From JBNKLG01 sp050292235 (GTDB lineage: Bacteria; Pseudomonadota; Gammaproteobacteria; Chromatiales; Chromatiaceae): a stretch of DNA of 17,090 nucleotides. Positions 7,321-15,384 of the stretch are shown in pieces (the stretch's first letter is position 1; every line of letters starts with the position of its first letter). Below the pieces are notes generated by a model. The model searched no databases, was not told where the DNA came from, and saw nothing but the letters and a program-made list of their open reading frames with translations. Where the stretch lies: positions 1 through 17,090 of the forward strand of contig JBNKLG010000058.1 in NCBI GenBank assembly GCA_050292235.1. The letters run 5' to 3'. The translations under genes and the position numbers were made by a program.

Positions 7321-10300
7321 TCAGTCTGGAATCAGATCATCCAGGAAAATGGGCATGCCCAGATAAAAACCCTGGCCATAGTCGATGCCAATGACCTTCG
7401 CCCAATCCAGCGCCCCTTCATCGGCGACATATTCGGCCACGGTACGTTTGTCCAGAAAATAGCAAACATCATGGATGGACTTCACCATCGCCTGACTGGG
7501 CAGGCTCTCGCCCAGATCGACCACCAGGCCACCATCAATTTTGACAAAATCGACGGGGAGCAGTTTGAGGTAGGAGAATGAAGAGAGACCACTGCCAAAA
7601 TCATCCAGGGAGAAACGGCAGCCCAAAGCCTTCACGTCCTCCATCAGCCGGGCGACCGCCCGCAAGTCACCAATGGCCTCGGTTTCGGTCACCTCAAAGA
7701 TCAACTTTTCCATAGGCACTTCGGCCTGTTTGAGCTCTGCCACCAAATAGCGGGCAAAGTGTGAATCGCTGAATGAGCTCCCTGAAATATTGATGGAAAA
7801 GCCATCGATGCCCTCGATCTGCCCAATGTGCTCCCTGAGCCATTGCAACGTGTTTCGAATGACCCAACGATCCACGTCCCGCATGCGTCCCTGCATCTCG
7901 GCGGCCCGAATAAAGGTAGACAGCGCCTCCTGCCCGCCAAACTCTTCCGGCATACCCAGCAACACCTCATATTGGGGCAGCAAACCGGCTCTCTCATCCA
8001 GAGGACAAATGACTTGGCAGCGCAACCGCAGCTTATTGGAACGAATGATCTCGTCGAGGTGGACAACGAAATGGGAAAGGCTCTCACGATACTGTTGATC
8101 TTGCTCTCCGGGCTGATAGCACTTTATGCCATTGCCACCACTCGCTTTGACTGCCCGGCAAAGGTCTGTTGCCTGAGCCAGCGCCTCATCCACAGAGCGC
8201 GTTTTCGCGTTCAGTGAAACCACCCCCAGACTGGCCGTGGGAACCAAAACCTTTTCCCCCACAGACAACGCCACAGAGCAAATACTGTTCAAAACCCCCT
8301 CAGCGTACCGGATCCCCTCCTCGGCATGAATCTCCGGAAACAGCACCGCAAACTCATCACTGCCCAATCGACCAATATGACAGCAGACCTCACAACCCGA
8401 CTGAACAGCCTCCACAACGGCCTTCAACAGAACGTCACCCGTTTCATGGCCATATTGACTGTTCACCGCCTGAAAAAAGTCCAGATCAAACAGACAGAGG
8501 GTATGCCCCTTACGATGCTTGACACTCTCTGCCAGGCACTCTTCGATCATCTTCGTGATCTTGCGCCGACTGAAGCTGCCGGTCACCGCATCGTGGGCAT
8601 CCGCCTGGGCCAACCGCGTTTGGAGTTCCCCCAACATATTCTTGGCCAAACGGTCTGAGAGGGGTGATTCGGGATCGTCCAGCACCTCCAGCCGGAATTC
8701 GGCCATCCGTCTGACGAGCTCGCCCTCTTTATGAACCTGGGTTTCTTTGCCATCATCGCTGATCAGTACGTAATCGCCACTTTGATCCTCGATACCAGCC
8801 AATCGGAGATAGGACGCCTCCTCCCCAGAGTCCAGCAATTTCAGCCAGGTGCCGGGTCGAATCGCACGAACCTGAGACAAAAGGGCACGCCAACGCCCTG
8901 TATCCATATCACCAGGAGGCAGGGCCTCAGGATCTCTCGCATTGACGATCTCTCTCGTTGAAAAAACAAGATCATCAAGGGTTTCCTCTTCCTCCAGGTC
9001 CGATTGGACCAGATACTGCAATATGGCCACCACCAACTGTTTAGACCGCTCTTCGTCCAATGGGGTGACCGCCAGGCCCTGAAACAGGTGATCGCCCATC
9101 GGTTTGAGCATTTCAGGCTTTATGGCCCGACTGCCAGTCGCGAAAGAGACCAGACTGCGGGCAACCTCTAACCCGATTGCCACCTCTTCACTGTCCCGGC
9201 CTGAGTGGCAAAAATAGTGGGTTAATACGGCCCGCCAGTGGTTTTCCAGAAACACCTGCAGGGCTTTGGGTAAACCTTCCTGGTGGCTCAAATCGACCAA
9301 TGTATGATCGATCTTGCGATCCAAGCGCATTTTTGAGGCTTCAGTGGCTGCCTTGAGCATGGCCTGGTGGCTGCTCTCCGCAAAGGATTCGCGAGACAGA
9401 TCCGCCAGGCTTTCCAGCCGCTTAACGGTGTGAAGCAGTTGTTGGGGGGCCTGATCACCGGCTTGCGCCAAACGTTGCAACAGGCCATCCACAGAGGCCT
9501 GGTATTCATGCAGCCCTGCGTCAGGTGAAACCAGACGCTCAATGGACTCGATCAGGCGAAGCAACAGATCCCCCTCATGATCCAAAACTGCGGCCCGCAC
9601 CTTCGGCTGCTGCAAAATATCTTCAATGCGCTGACGCCACTGATCAGACTGACCGCCAACACTCAGCGACACTGACCGCAGACGTTCCAACAGGGAATGG
9701 GCCTGCTCCAGGTTATTGATCTGAAAATCCGGGAAGGTGAAGGATTGCTGAACCGGATTTCCCACATAGGCAATACTGGCGCCTAAATCCCGCACCCGCT
9801 GGGAGAGCTCTCCCAATTGGTGAATCGCTGATGAGGACTGGGGTTGCGGACCCGTCACCACCTCAAGCGGTTGTTCGTCCCCATCCTGATCGGATATTGC
9901 GCCTCCTGGCATTTGCACCTGTTCTGGAAAAGTCTCCCCACTGAACTCACCATAAATGGCGGCTGCTTCCGTGGCAAAATCCCGCTGTTCTGCCGACGCA
10001 CTAACGGGTTGTTCCGTCCCCAACGCTGAAGTCAGCATGGGAGGCGGTTCATCAACCACCTCCCGTGCTGGCCCAAAATGCTCCATCACTGCGATGGGCG
10101 CCGGTTTCAAACCCAGTGATTCTGCCCGTTCAATAAAGATTGCCAGCATGCCTGGATATTCGGCCTGGAGACAACGGGAAAAACCCTGCTTGATACCCAG
10201 GGCCACCTCTGAATCCAGTGCCAGGCCATTACAGGCCTGCTCAAAGATGCGACCCAGGTGGGCCGGCCCCATTGGATTGGTATCTTCATCCAGGATATAG

Positions 10301-11070
10301 CCACAAATCGGGGTTAACAGCTGGTGCAGGGTCTGCAACTGCGGCGCCAGATCGCGCTCAATCCGCGAACAGGCGCCCCGCAACACCAGCCACTGCTCAA
10401 AAGAGTCCTGCTCCACCAGAGAGAGTTCGCTTCTGTCCTCGCGCCGCTCCTCCACCAAACGCATCTTATCCACCAGCGCCCGCTGAAAACCCGCTGAGAT
10501 CTCTTCCAGATAATCCTGACGCAGAACCTTGCCTTCCCGCCGGAGGATGGTGGCGACATGACCGGCCAGCAGCAAATTTTGATCCGGCAGAAAGCCCAAT
10601 TCATCCATTGGTGTCTGCATGCAGGCTCTGCCGAGAAAATCGTCGATCAAAAGCTCTGCACGCTCACGCAGACAGAGAGACAGCGCTTCAACCACCCGTT
10701 GTTGCTCACCCGGGGGGAGAGTCGGGATGGTCGAGGGAAGCTCGGCGCTGCGAACCGCATATTCGTCAGCCAGCCGCTCCATCGACACGAGCGCATCAAA
10801 ATCCGGGTCAATAAAAGCGATACCGATCGCCCCATCCGCGACATGGGCAACCTGGGCATAAAACAGGATGGGGTCTCTTTCACCCACCAGATGAATGCGA
10901 ACAGCCACTTCCTGGGCAAGGCGGGCTTCCCGGTGGGGATAGCCCCAAATCAGCAACATACCACCCGGGCAAAAATCGCGAATGGTACAGTCATGGACCC
11001 TGCCATTGAGCAAGTGCAATGTTGCTGCCTGGTTCAGCTTTTTGCGTTCGTAGCGCCTTTTTTGATGCAT
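7321..11070 (-). CDS. PilZ-DUF1631-GGDEF-EAL protein, probable c-di-GMP phosphodiesterase
   Basis: 1249 residues, no membrane segment. Residues about 1-100 form a PilZ domain: RRYERK supplies RxxxR, and DFCPGG stands for the usual [DN]xSxxG with Cys in place of Ser. About 110-800 match the DUF1631 family, recognisable from the FLENHWRAVLTHYF region and RPGTWLKLLDSG (R738). A GGDEF domain follows, with FDLDFFQAVNSQYGHETGD and signature RLGSDEF (G903-F907). Its second Gly is Ser and the upstream RxxD inhibitory site is missing, so cyclase activity is doubtful. The EAL domain keeps the expected ligands: E1035 (as EVL), NIS, the FEVTETEA Glu, D1156-D1157, K1177, E1213 and Q1233. It should bind and probably hydrolyse c-di-GMP, with PilZ as a possible sensor. 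A gapped GGAGTAGGA precedes the ATG. It stands alone between ffs and an envelope gene. Confidence 0.9.
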   Translation of the reverse strand: MHQKRRYERKKLNQAATLHLLNGRVHDCTIRDFCPGGMLLIWGYPHREARLAQEVAVRIHLVGERDPILFYAQVAHVADGAIGIAFIDPDFDALVSMERLADEYAVRSAELPSTIPTLPPGEQQRVVEALSLCLRERAELLIDDFLGRACMQTPMDELGFLPDQNLLLAGHVATILRREGKVLRQDYLEEISAGFQRALVDKMRLVEERREDRSELSLVEQDSFEQWLVLRGACSRIERDLAPQLQTLHQLLTPICGYILDEDTNPMGPAHLGRIFEQACNGLALDSEVALGIKQGFSRCLQAEYPGMLAIFIERAESLGLKPAPIAVMEHFGPAREVVDEPPPMLTSALGTEQPVSASAEQRDFATEAAAIYGEFSGETFPEQVQMPGGAISDQDGDEQPLEVVTGPQPQSSSAIHQLGELSQRVRDLGASIAYVGNPVQQSFTFPDFQINNLEQAHSLLERLRSVSLSVGGQSDQWRQRIEDILQQPKVRAAVLDHEGDLLLRLIESIERLVSPDAGLHEYQASVDGLLQRLAQAGDQAPQQLLHTVKRLESLADLSRESFAESSHQAMLKAATEASKMRLDRKIDHTLVDLSHQEGLPKALQVFLENHWRAVLTHYFCHSGRDSEEVAIGLEVARSLVSFATGSRAIKPEMLKPMGDHLFQGLAVTPLDEERSKQLVVAILQYLVQSDLEEEETLDDLVFSTREIVNARDPEALPPGDMDTGRWRALLSQVRAIRPGTWLKLLDSGEEASYLRLAGIEDQSGDYVLISDDGKETQVHKEGELVRRMAEFRLEVLDDPESPLSDRLAKNMLGELQTRLAQADAHDAVTGSFSRRKITKMIEECLAESVKHRKGHTLCLFDLDFFQAVNSQYGHETGDVLLKAVVEAVQSGCEVCCHIGRLGSDEFAVLFPEIHAEEGIRYAEGVLNSICSVALSVGEKVLVPTASLGVVSLNAKTRSVDEALAQATDLCRAVKASGGNGIKCYQPGEQDQQYRESLSHFVVHLDEIIRSNKLRLRCQVICPLDERAGLLPQYEVLLGMPEEFGGQEALSTFIRAAEMQGRMRDVDRWVIRNTLQWLREHIGQIEGIDGFSINISGSSFSDSHFARYLVAELKQAEVPMEKLIFEVTETEAIGDLRAVARLMEDVKALGCRFSLDDFGSGLSSFSYLKLLPVDFVKIDGGLVVDLGESLPSQAMVKSIHDVCYFLDKRTVAEYVADEGALDWAKVIGIDYGQGFYLGMPIFLDDLIPD

Positions 11071-11155
11071 GCGGACATCCTACTCCATCCTTCCCTGAGT
11101 TGGCCTTATGTTTTCACCAAAAAAGGATTTTAGCCGGGCTCAAAGAGGGGACGCC

Positions 11156-11228
11156 ATAGCCAATGGAAATCAATACCGGAAAAACAGAGAAACACCAGGT
11201 TCAACATCTCCGATTTTCTATTGGCTAT
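11156..11228. repeat. Long imperfect inverted repeat in the gap before the PilZ/EAL gene
   Basis: ATAGCCAATGGAAATC (11156-11171) is mirrored by GATTTTCTATTGGCTAT (11212-11228), with one mismatch and one extra base, around a 40-base spacer. It could fold as a long stem-loop in RNA, or mark the ends of a small element. It starts 15 bases past the stop of the 11243-11791 gene. No T-run follows on either side, so it is not a clear terminator. Confidence 0.55.
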
Positions 11229-11242
11229 CCCAGTATTGAGGA

Positions 11243-11791
11243 TCAGTCCAGCCGCTCAAAACAGTGCTTTTCTGCTTTGAGGCGGCGTAAATCCTCGATA
11301 CGGTTTTGAGCGGCAATGATGCGGGCATCTTCTTTATAGCCCTTAACCAGAGGACAAATCATGGCCAGATAAGCTGGCCAGGCAACAAAGGTACCGACCA
11401 TCACAGAGGCACCATTCACGGGATCATCATAAAAGCCAGGCTTGAAACTATAAGTCAGCGGCTCGACAGCGTTGATCGCTCTCTGCAACTGACGACAGCT
11501 CATACGTCGATCCGATGCCTTGGAATAAGGCACATGAGGTTGGCGATAGCACTCGAAATCCAGATCAAAGCCCCTACCACCTTTAGCGGTACGACGACCA
11601 TCGGGACAATCGCAATAGTAATTGGGTTGAATATCCGCCAGAGCACCGTCGGGCATCCCTCCCGCATAAACATTGATTTTGGAGCGGGCAGGGTAATTGC
11701 AGGAGCAGTGGCCCTTGGCCAAAGAGGCCACTGGCTGTAGCGTAACGATTAAAGAAAGCCATAATGGCCACAGCAATTTTCGTATTTGCAT
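11243..11791 (-). CDS. Secreted Cys-rich protein of unknown function
   Basis: 182 residues. An N-terminal signal peptide (MQIRK, then a hydrophobic core to about residue 25, ending ASLAKG) predicts export. The mature part has eight Cys at 29, 31, 60, 62, 81, 99, 146 and 177, including two CxC motifs, which suits an oxidised periplasmic or surface protein with up to four disulfides or a metal site. Residues 128-148 are hydrophobic and could be a second membrane segment. I recognise no family. It lies between the PilZ/EAL gene and the divergent histidine-phosphatase operon, with a TTGACA hexamer upstream. Confidence 0.65.
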   Translation of the reverse strand: MQIRKLLWPLWLSLIVTLQPVASLAKGHCSCNYPARSKINVYAGGMPDGALADIQPNYYCDCPDGRRTAKGGRGFDLDFECYRQPHVPYSKASDRRMSCRQLQRAINAVEPLTYSFKPGFYDDPVNGASVMVGTFVAWPAYLAMICPLVKGYKEDARIIAAQNRIEDLRRLKAEKHCFERLD

Positions 11792-11809
11792 CTGAAACCT
11801 CGTGCCAGT

Positions 11810-11837
11810 CCGTTAGGATATCGCAGTCCCCTGTCAA
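11810..11837 (-). promoter_or_regulatory. Possible promoter of the Cys-rich secreted protein gene
   Basis: A perfect -35 TTGACA (11837-11832) on the minus strand is followed, 16 bases on, by TAACGG, a poor -10. The predicted start falls about 15-20 bases before the ATG at 11791. The -35 is convincing by itself; the pair is weak. Confidence 0.3.
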
Positions 11838-11905
11838 AACACCGGCAGAAGACAGCAAACACTTAGCAAACAACGAGCCAAATCAACACCAGACCCCTGA
11901 TTGTC

Positions 11906-12478
11906 ATGAAAATCACCATCATCCGTCACGGCAAACCCAATATCGCCGCACTGGGTTGGCAAACTGCGGCAGCTTTCGGTCAATCGATTCTGGCCTACGA
12001 TGAGGCTGGCCTATCGGCCTCATCGACGCCAAGCCCATCGACTCTGACAGGCATTGAAGATTGCAGTCTGATCCTTTGCAGCCAGCTACCCAGATCCATC
12101 GACTCGGCCAAGGCGCTGGCTTCCCATCAAACCACGCTATCCGATCCGGTTTTCAACGAGGCTGGCCTACCCCATGCCCACTGGGGCGGCCTCAAACTCT
12201 CGCCCTGGTTTTGGGCGGTCTTCTTTCGACTGCTTTGGTTCATGAACTACGGCCACAACAGCGAGACCCTCAAGGATGCAAAAATCAGGGCAAAGGCAGC
12301 GGCCCAGCTTCTTGCCGAGTTGGCCACAAAACATGGCAGCGTAGCACTGGTGGGCCACGGCATTTTCAACCGACTACTGGCCCATGAGTTGAGAAACGCT
12401 GGCTGGGTCGGCCCAAAAAACCCTGGCACCCAACACTGGCGCTTCGGTATCTATGAGAAACCAGCCCCTCAGGAGTAA
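11906..12478 (+). CDS. Histidine phosphatase superfamily protein
   Basis: 190 residues. The N-terminal IIRHGKP provides the phospho-accepting H8 of the RHG motif, LILCSQLPRSIDSA contains the second-site Arg, and VALVGHGIFNRLL carries the second catalytic His. Members dephosphorylate small metabolites, sugars or proteins; the substrate cannot be read here. A segment around 99-112 (SPWFWAVFFRLLWF) is unusually hydrophobic and aromatic for this fold and may contact a membrane or a lipid substrate. The ATG has no strong Shine-Dalgarno. The next gene begins two bases after the stop, so the two form an operon. That pairing with a cell-wall dipeptidase hints at an envelope role, which is inference. 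Confidence 0.88.
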   Translation: MKITIIRHGKPNIAALGWQTAAAFGQSILAYDEAGLSASSTPSPSTLTGIEDCSLILCSQLPRSIDSAKALASHQTTLSDPVFNEAGLPHAHWGGLKLSPWFWAVFFRLLWFMNYGHNSETLKDAKIRAKAAAQLLAELATKHGSVALVGHGIFNRLLAHELRNAGWVGPKNPGTQHWRFGIYEKPAPQE

Positions 12479-12480
12479 TC

Positions 12481-13152
12481 ATGCACAGCTTTGCCAAACA
12501 TCTCTGCGCTTTGGGCTTGCTTGGCTTGTCAGCAGCCACACTGGCCGATGAGATCGAACAGAAATTTGTGACTGCTGGACTGGTCGATATCCAAAGCATA
12601 GCCCCCGGTATCCAGGTCGATCTCGTCAACGCCAACCCTGACAAAAATTTCTTTCAGACAGACTTTTATCAGGGCCTGAATAAGGCCTATCTGAGAAAAC
12701 CTATTGCCCAGAAGCTCGCCAAAGCGCAGGCCATCCTGAAACAGAAACACCCTTCCTACGCCCTACTGGTACTGGATGCCGCTCGCCCCAGATCCGTATC
12801 CAGAGCGATGTACGAAAAAATGAAGGGAACGAGGTTTGAGCGATATGTGGCCCGCCCCGACAAAGGCTCCATGCACAACTATGGCATCGCCATCGACATC
12901 ACCATCATGGATGGACAAGGCCATCGATTGGACATGGGCCCCAGCCCCTTTTACAGCAGCCACGCCAGCCTCTATTGGCAATATTTGCTGAAAAAGGCGG
13001 GCAAAGAATTATCTCCCCAGCAAAAAAGGAACCGCGCCTTATTAAAACGGGTGATGCAAAAAGCTGGCTTTTATCCGCTGGCCCATGAGTGGTGGCACTT
13101 CAACGGGATGAAAAAAACCGACGTCAGAAAAAGCTACCCCATCATCGAATAA
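12481..13152 (+). CDS. VanX/DdpX-type D-alanyl-D-alanine dipeptidase (M15D)
   Basis: 223 residues with a signal peptide ending at about residue 22 (SAATLADE), so the product is predicted to be periplasmic. Zinc ligands are all present: SMHNYGIAID gives H132 and D139, and EWWHF gives catalytic E203 and H206. LDAARPRSV holds the active-site Arg near R102-R104. VanX-type enzymes split the D-Ala-D-Ala dipeptide; the periplasmic location suggests peptidoglycan recycling (as for E. coli DdpX) rather than the cytoplasmic glycopeptide-resistance role. AGGAG five bases before the ATG lies inside the end of the phosphatase gene. It converges with mepA, only five bases apart at the stops. Confidence 0.93.
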   Translation: MHSFAKHLCALGLLGLSAATLADEIEQKFVTAGLVDIQSIAPGIQVDLVNANPDKNFFQTDFYQGLNKAYLRKPIAQKLAKAQAILKQKHPSYALLVLDAARPRSVSRAMYEKMKGTRFERYVARPDKGSMHNYGIAIDITIMDGQGHRLDMGPSPFYSSHASLYWQYLLKKAGKELSPQQKRNRALLKRVMQKAGFYPLAHEWWHFNGMKKTDVRKSYPIIE

Positions 13153-13157
13153 GAGCA

Positions 13158-14018
13158 TCACTTCTTCAGCAGAGGACGGCATTCGGGAATCACGGCGGGT
13201 GTCCAGACCTTGGTCTCTTTTTCCACCTTCTTCTCCGTCTTTTTGGGTTTTGGTTTGGGCTTGAACCAGGACATCAGCACCGGCCCGCAGCCCGTGCCTT
13301 CGGGTATCGGTTTCTGCTGTTTACACTTCGGGCTGTCCTTGGGGCAGTGCAGACGCACATGAAAATGGGCGTCATGCCCCCACCAGGGGCGAAGCTTATG
13401 TAACCAGGCGGTCTCATCACCCAAGCGCTGGCAAAGACCCACTTTAATACCTGGATTGACAAAGATGCGCTCCACCTCGGGCCGCTGGGCCATTGTCCGC
13501 AACATCAACAGTTGCAGATCGCCCCAGCGGGACCCCAGGTTCTTTTTATCTGCGTTCAGCATACTGGGGGGATCCCTGCCCTCCGGCGCCCGGATACGGG
13601 CATCATCCACCGATTTGGCCGGGGTAAACCAGACATCGAAGTCTGTACCATTCTGATGGCTGCGATGATAGGAGGTCATCAGCCCGCCACGAGGTTGGGA
13701 CAAATCACCGATCATCATCTTCATCGGGGTCTGCCGGGCCAGCTGCTCACCCACCTGACGGATCAGGGCAACGGTCTGGGGATGGCTATAAAACCGATTG
13801 CGATAACGACGGATACTGACATAGCCGGCGCCCGCCTCCGGCAAGCGTACCCCGCCAGCCAGACAGCCATTGGAGACAGCACCGATAACCTCTGGTTTCC
13901 CTGCCGTCGGGTTATTGATCCCCGCCCAGGGTGAGACCATCCTGGCCGGCAGCGGAGCAGACAATGTCAACAGCGCCAGACAGAACAGAAAGAGATGAGA
14001 AAGGGGTGAACGCCACAT
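13158..14018 (-). CDS. mepA: Penicillin-insensitive murein endopeptidase (M74)
   Basis: MepA cuts D-Ala-meso-DAP cross-links in peptidoglycan, in the periplasm. 286 residues with a signal peptide ending near residue 25 (SAPLPA). The LAS-fold zinc motif appears as SYHRSHQNGTDFDVWF (H121, D128) and the second as WWGHDAHFHVRLHCP (H218 and H220). Six Cys in the mature part (52, 196, 225, 232, 244, 280) match the three disulfides known in E. coli MepA. A Lys/Pro-rich stretch (about 253-270) sits before the C-terminus, longer and more basic than I expect in the family. It is divergent from the ChaN-like gene and convergent with the dipeptidase, whose substrate class is related. Confidence 0.94.
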   Translation of the reverse strand: MWRSPLSHLFLFCLALLTLSAPLPARMVSPWAGINNPTAGKPEVIGAVSNGCLAGGVRLPEAGAGYVSIRRYRNRFYSHPQTVALIRQVGEQLARQTPMKMMIGDLSQPRGGLMTSYHRSHQNGTDFDVWFTPAKSVDDARIRAPEGRDPPSMLNADKKNLGSRWGDLQLLMLRTMAQRPEVERIFVNPGIKVGLCQRLGDETAWLHKLRPWWGHDAHFHVRLHCPKDSPKCKQQKPIPEGTGCGPVLMSWFKPKPKPKKTEKKVEKETKVWTPAVIPECRPLLKK

Positions 14019-14083
14019 CGATGGGGTTTCCAGACCGAATAGAGTAAGCAGCAGAGTTTATCACGCGGGCCCACAACAGCCTC

Positions 14084-14100
14084 ATATCTCATGGAGATAT
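14084..14100. promoter_or_regulatory. Palindrome in the mepA/chaN-like divergent region, possible operator
   Basis: ATATCTC-ATG-GAGATAT is a perfect 7-3-7 inverted repeat, sized like a dimeric regulator site. It lies 66 bases upstream of mepA and about 36-52 bases upstream of the predicted start of the lipoprotein gene. No regulator is recognised, and it could also be chance in an AT-rich stretch. Confidence 0.4.
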
Positions 14101-14120
14101 AACGGAAATTCAAGGTTTCC

Positions 14121-14129
14121 TGTTATGCT
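14121..14129 (+). promoter_or_regulatory. Extended -10 promoter candidate of the ChaN-like gene
   Basis: TGTTATGCT fits an extended -10 (TGnTATnnT). No -35 hexamer stands out, which is normal for extended -10 promoters. Transcription would begin near 14136, about 23 bases before the TTG start. Confidence 0.35.
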
Positions 14130-14158
14130 ATTACCCATCTAGCTGAACCGGATCTCCC

Positions 14159-15343
14159 TTGTTTTACCGCCCTCTTTCCTGCTGCCTGTTGCTCATATCC
14201 CTGGCCGGGATGGGGGGCTGCGTGCACATGCAGGAACGCGATCTGAGCCGGGAACTCAGGCTCTTATCGGAGGCCCCGCCCTCTCCCGTCAGCCTCAAGA
14301 ACCCTGACGACCTCCCAAAACTGCCTGATGCCATTTCAGCACTGGTTGATCAGCTGGAACAGGAGAAACTCATCTACGTTGGCGAGCGCCACAACGCCTA
14401 CGGAGACCATCTCCTGCAGCTGGCCATCATTCAGGGCCTGCACCAACGCCAAAGGCCCATCGCCATTGGGGTCGAATGGCTGGAACGCCCTTTCCAGCCC
14501 CATGTTACGGACTACATTGAGCACCGTATCAGCGAGGCCGAGATGCTGGAACGCACCCACTATTTCCAGCGCTGGGGGCTGGACTACCGGCAGTACCGCC
14601 CCATCCTCCAGTTCGCCCGCCATCACCATATCCCCCTGTACGCCCTCAACGCCCCGACAGAGCTGACCCGCGCCATCGGACGCAAGGGCATCAACAACCT
14701 GGTGTCACCCCTGATCGACCTTTTGCCCGAAGAGTATTTCTATACCGACCAGGCCTACGAACAGCATCTGCGGCAGGTCTTCGCCCAACATCGGGGATTT
14801 TCCGGCAGCTTTGACAATTTCTACGAGGTACAGCTGACCTGGGATGAAACCATGGCCGAAGAGGTCAGCCGTTTTCTCGATACCCACCCGGAATCCACCC
14901 TGATCGTTCTGGCGGGCAACGCCCATCTGGCTCAACGCTCCGGGATTCCCAACCGGGTCGAGCGTCGCACCCGGATTGGAGGCAAAGTGCTTCTGCCCCG
15001 CTGGCCAACCACGCTCAAGTCCCCGGCGGACTATCTCATCACCACCCCGGAGATGCCGCTCTCTCCGGCTGCCTCTTTGGACATCGAGGTTCGGGCCAGC
15101 CATCATGGCCCCCGGGTGATCACTGTCGCCGCCAAGGGGGCCGGCAAAGCAGCAGGCCTGCGCCGGGGTGACCACATCCTCAAACTCAATGGCCAGCCGC
15201 TCTCCAACCCCAGCGCCCTGCGCCTGGCCCTGTTGGAACAGGAACCCGGCAATCAGGTACAGATGGAGGTTCAGCGTGGCCATCAGCAGCCCCATCAGGT
15301 CCCGGCCTCTCTGCACGTCGCCTCTGGTGAAACCAGCCTCTAA
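14159..15343 (+). CDS. ChaN-family lipoprotein with C-terminal PDZ domain
   Basis: 394 residues from a TTG start chosen because it opens a lipoprotein signal peptide (YRPLSCCLLLISLAG, then MGGC with lipidated C21); no in-frame ATG lies before it and the ribosome binding site is weak. Residues about 60-300 form the ChaN/DUF399 domain: LIYVGERHNAYGDH with E76, H78 and H84, GVEWLERPFQP, and VLAGNAHLAQRSGIP. These residues are the metal/haem-site marks of a family linked to haem-iron uptake, and the fold is related to TIKI/EreA-type hydrolases. A PDZ domain (about 318-377; AAGLRRGDHILKLNG is its carboxylate-binding region) follows and may bind peptide C-termini. Function is therefore envelope-located; haem binding is not proven. 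Confidence 0.88.
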   Translation: MFYRPLSCCLLLISLAGMGGCVHMQERDLSRELRLLSEAPPSPVSLKNPDDLPKLPDAISALVDQLEQEKLIYVGERHNAYGDHLLQLAIIQGLHQRQRPIAIGVEWLERPFQPHVTDYIEHRISEAEMLERTHYFQRWGLDYRQYRPILQFARHHHIPLYALNAPTELTRAIGRKGINNLVSPLIDLLPEEYFYTDQAYEQHLRQVFAQHRGFSGSFDNFYEVQLTWDETMAEEVSRFLDTHPESTLIVLAGNAHLAQRSGIPNRVERRTRIGGKVLLPRWPTTLKSPADYLITTPEMPLSPAASLDIEVRASHHGPRVITVAAKGAGKAAGLRRGDHILKLNGQPLSNPSALRLALLEQEPGNQVQMEVQRGHQQPHQVPASLHVASGETSL

Positions 15344-15384
15344 GGCCAAAGCACAGCCATCAACGACATTGGCAACGAGAAAAA

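Noticed and set aside
10218..11133. Overlapping plus-strand open frames opposite the start of the PilZ/DUF1631 gene
   Set aside because: They are antisense to a strongly supported protein and have low-complexity Pro/Arg/Ala composition.
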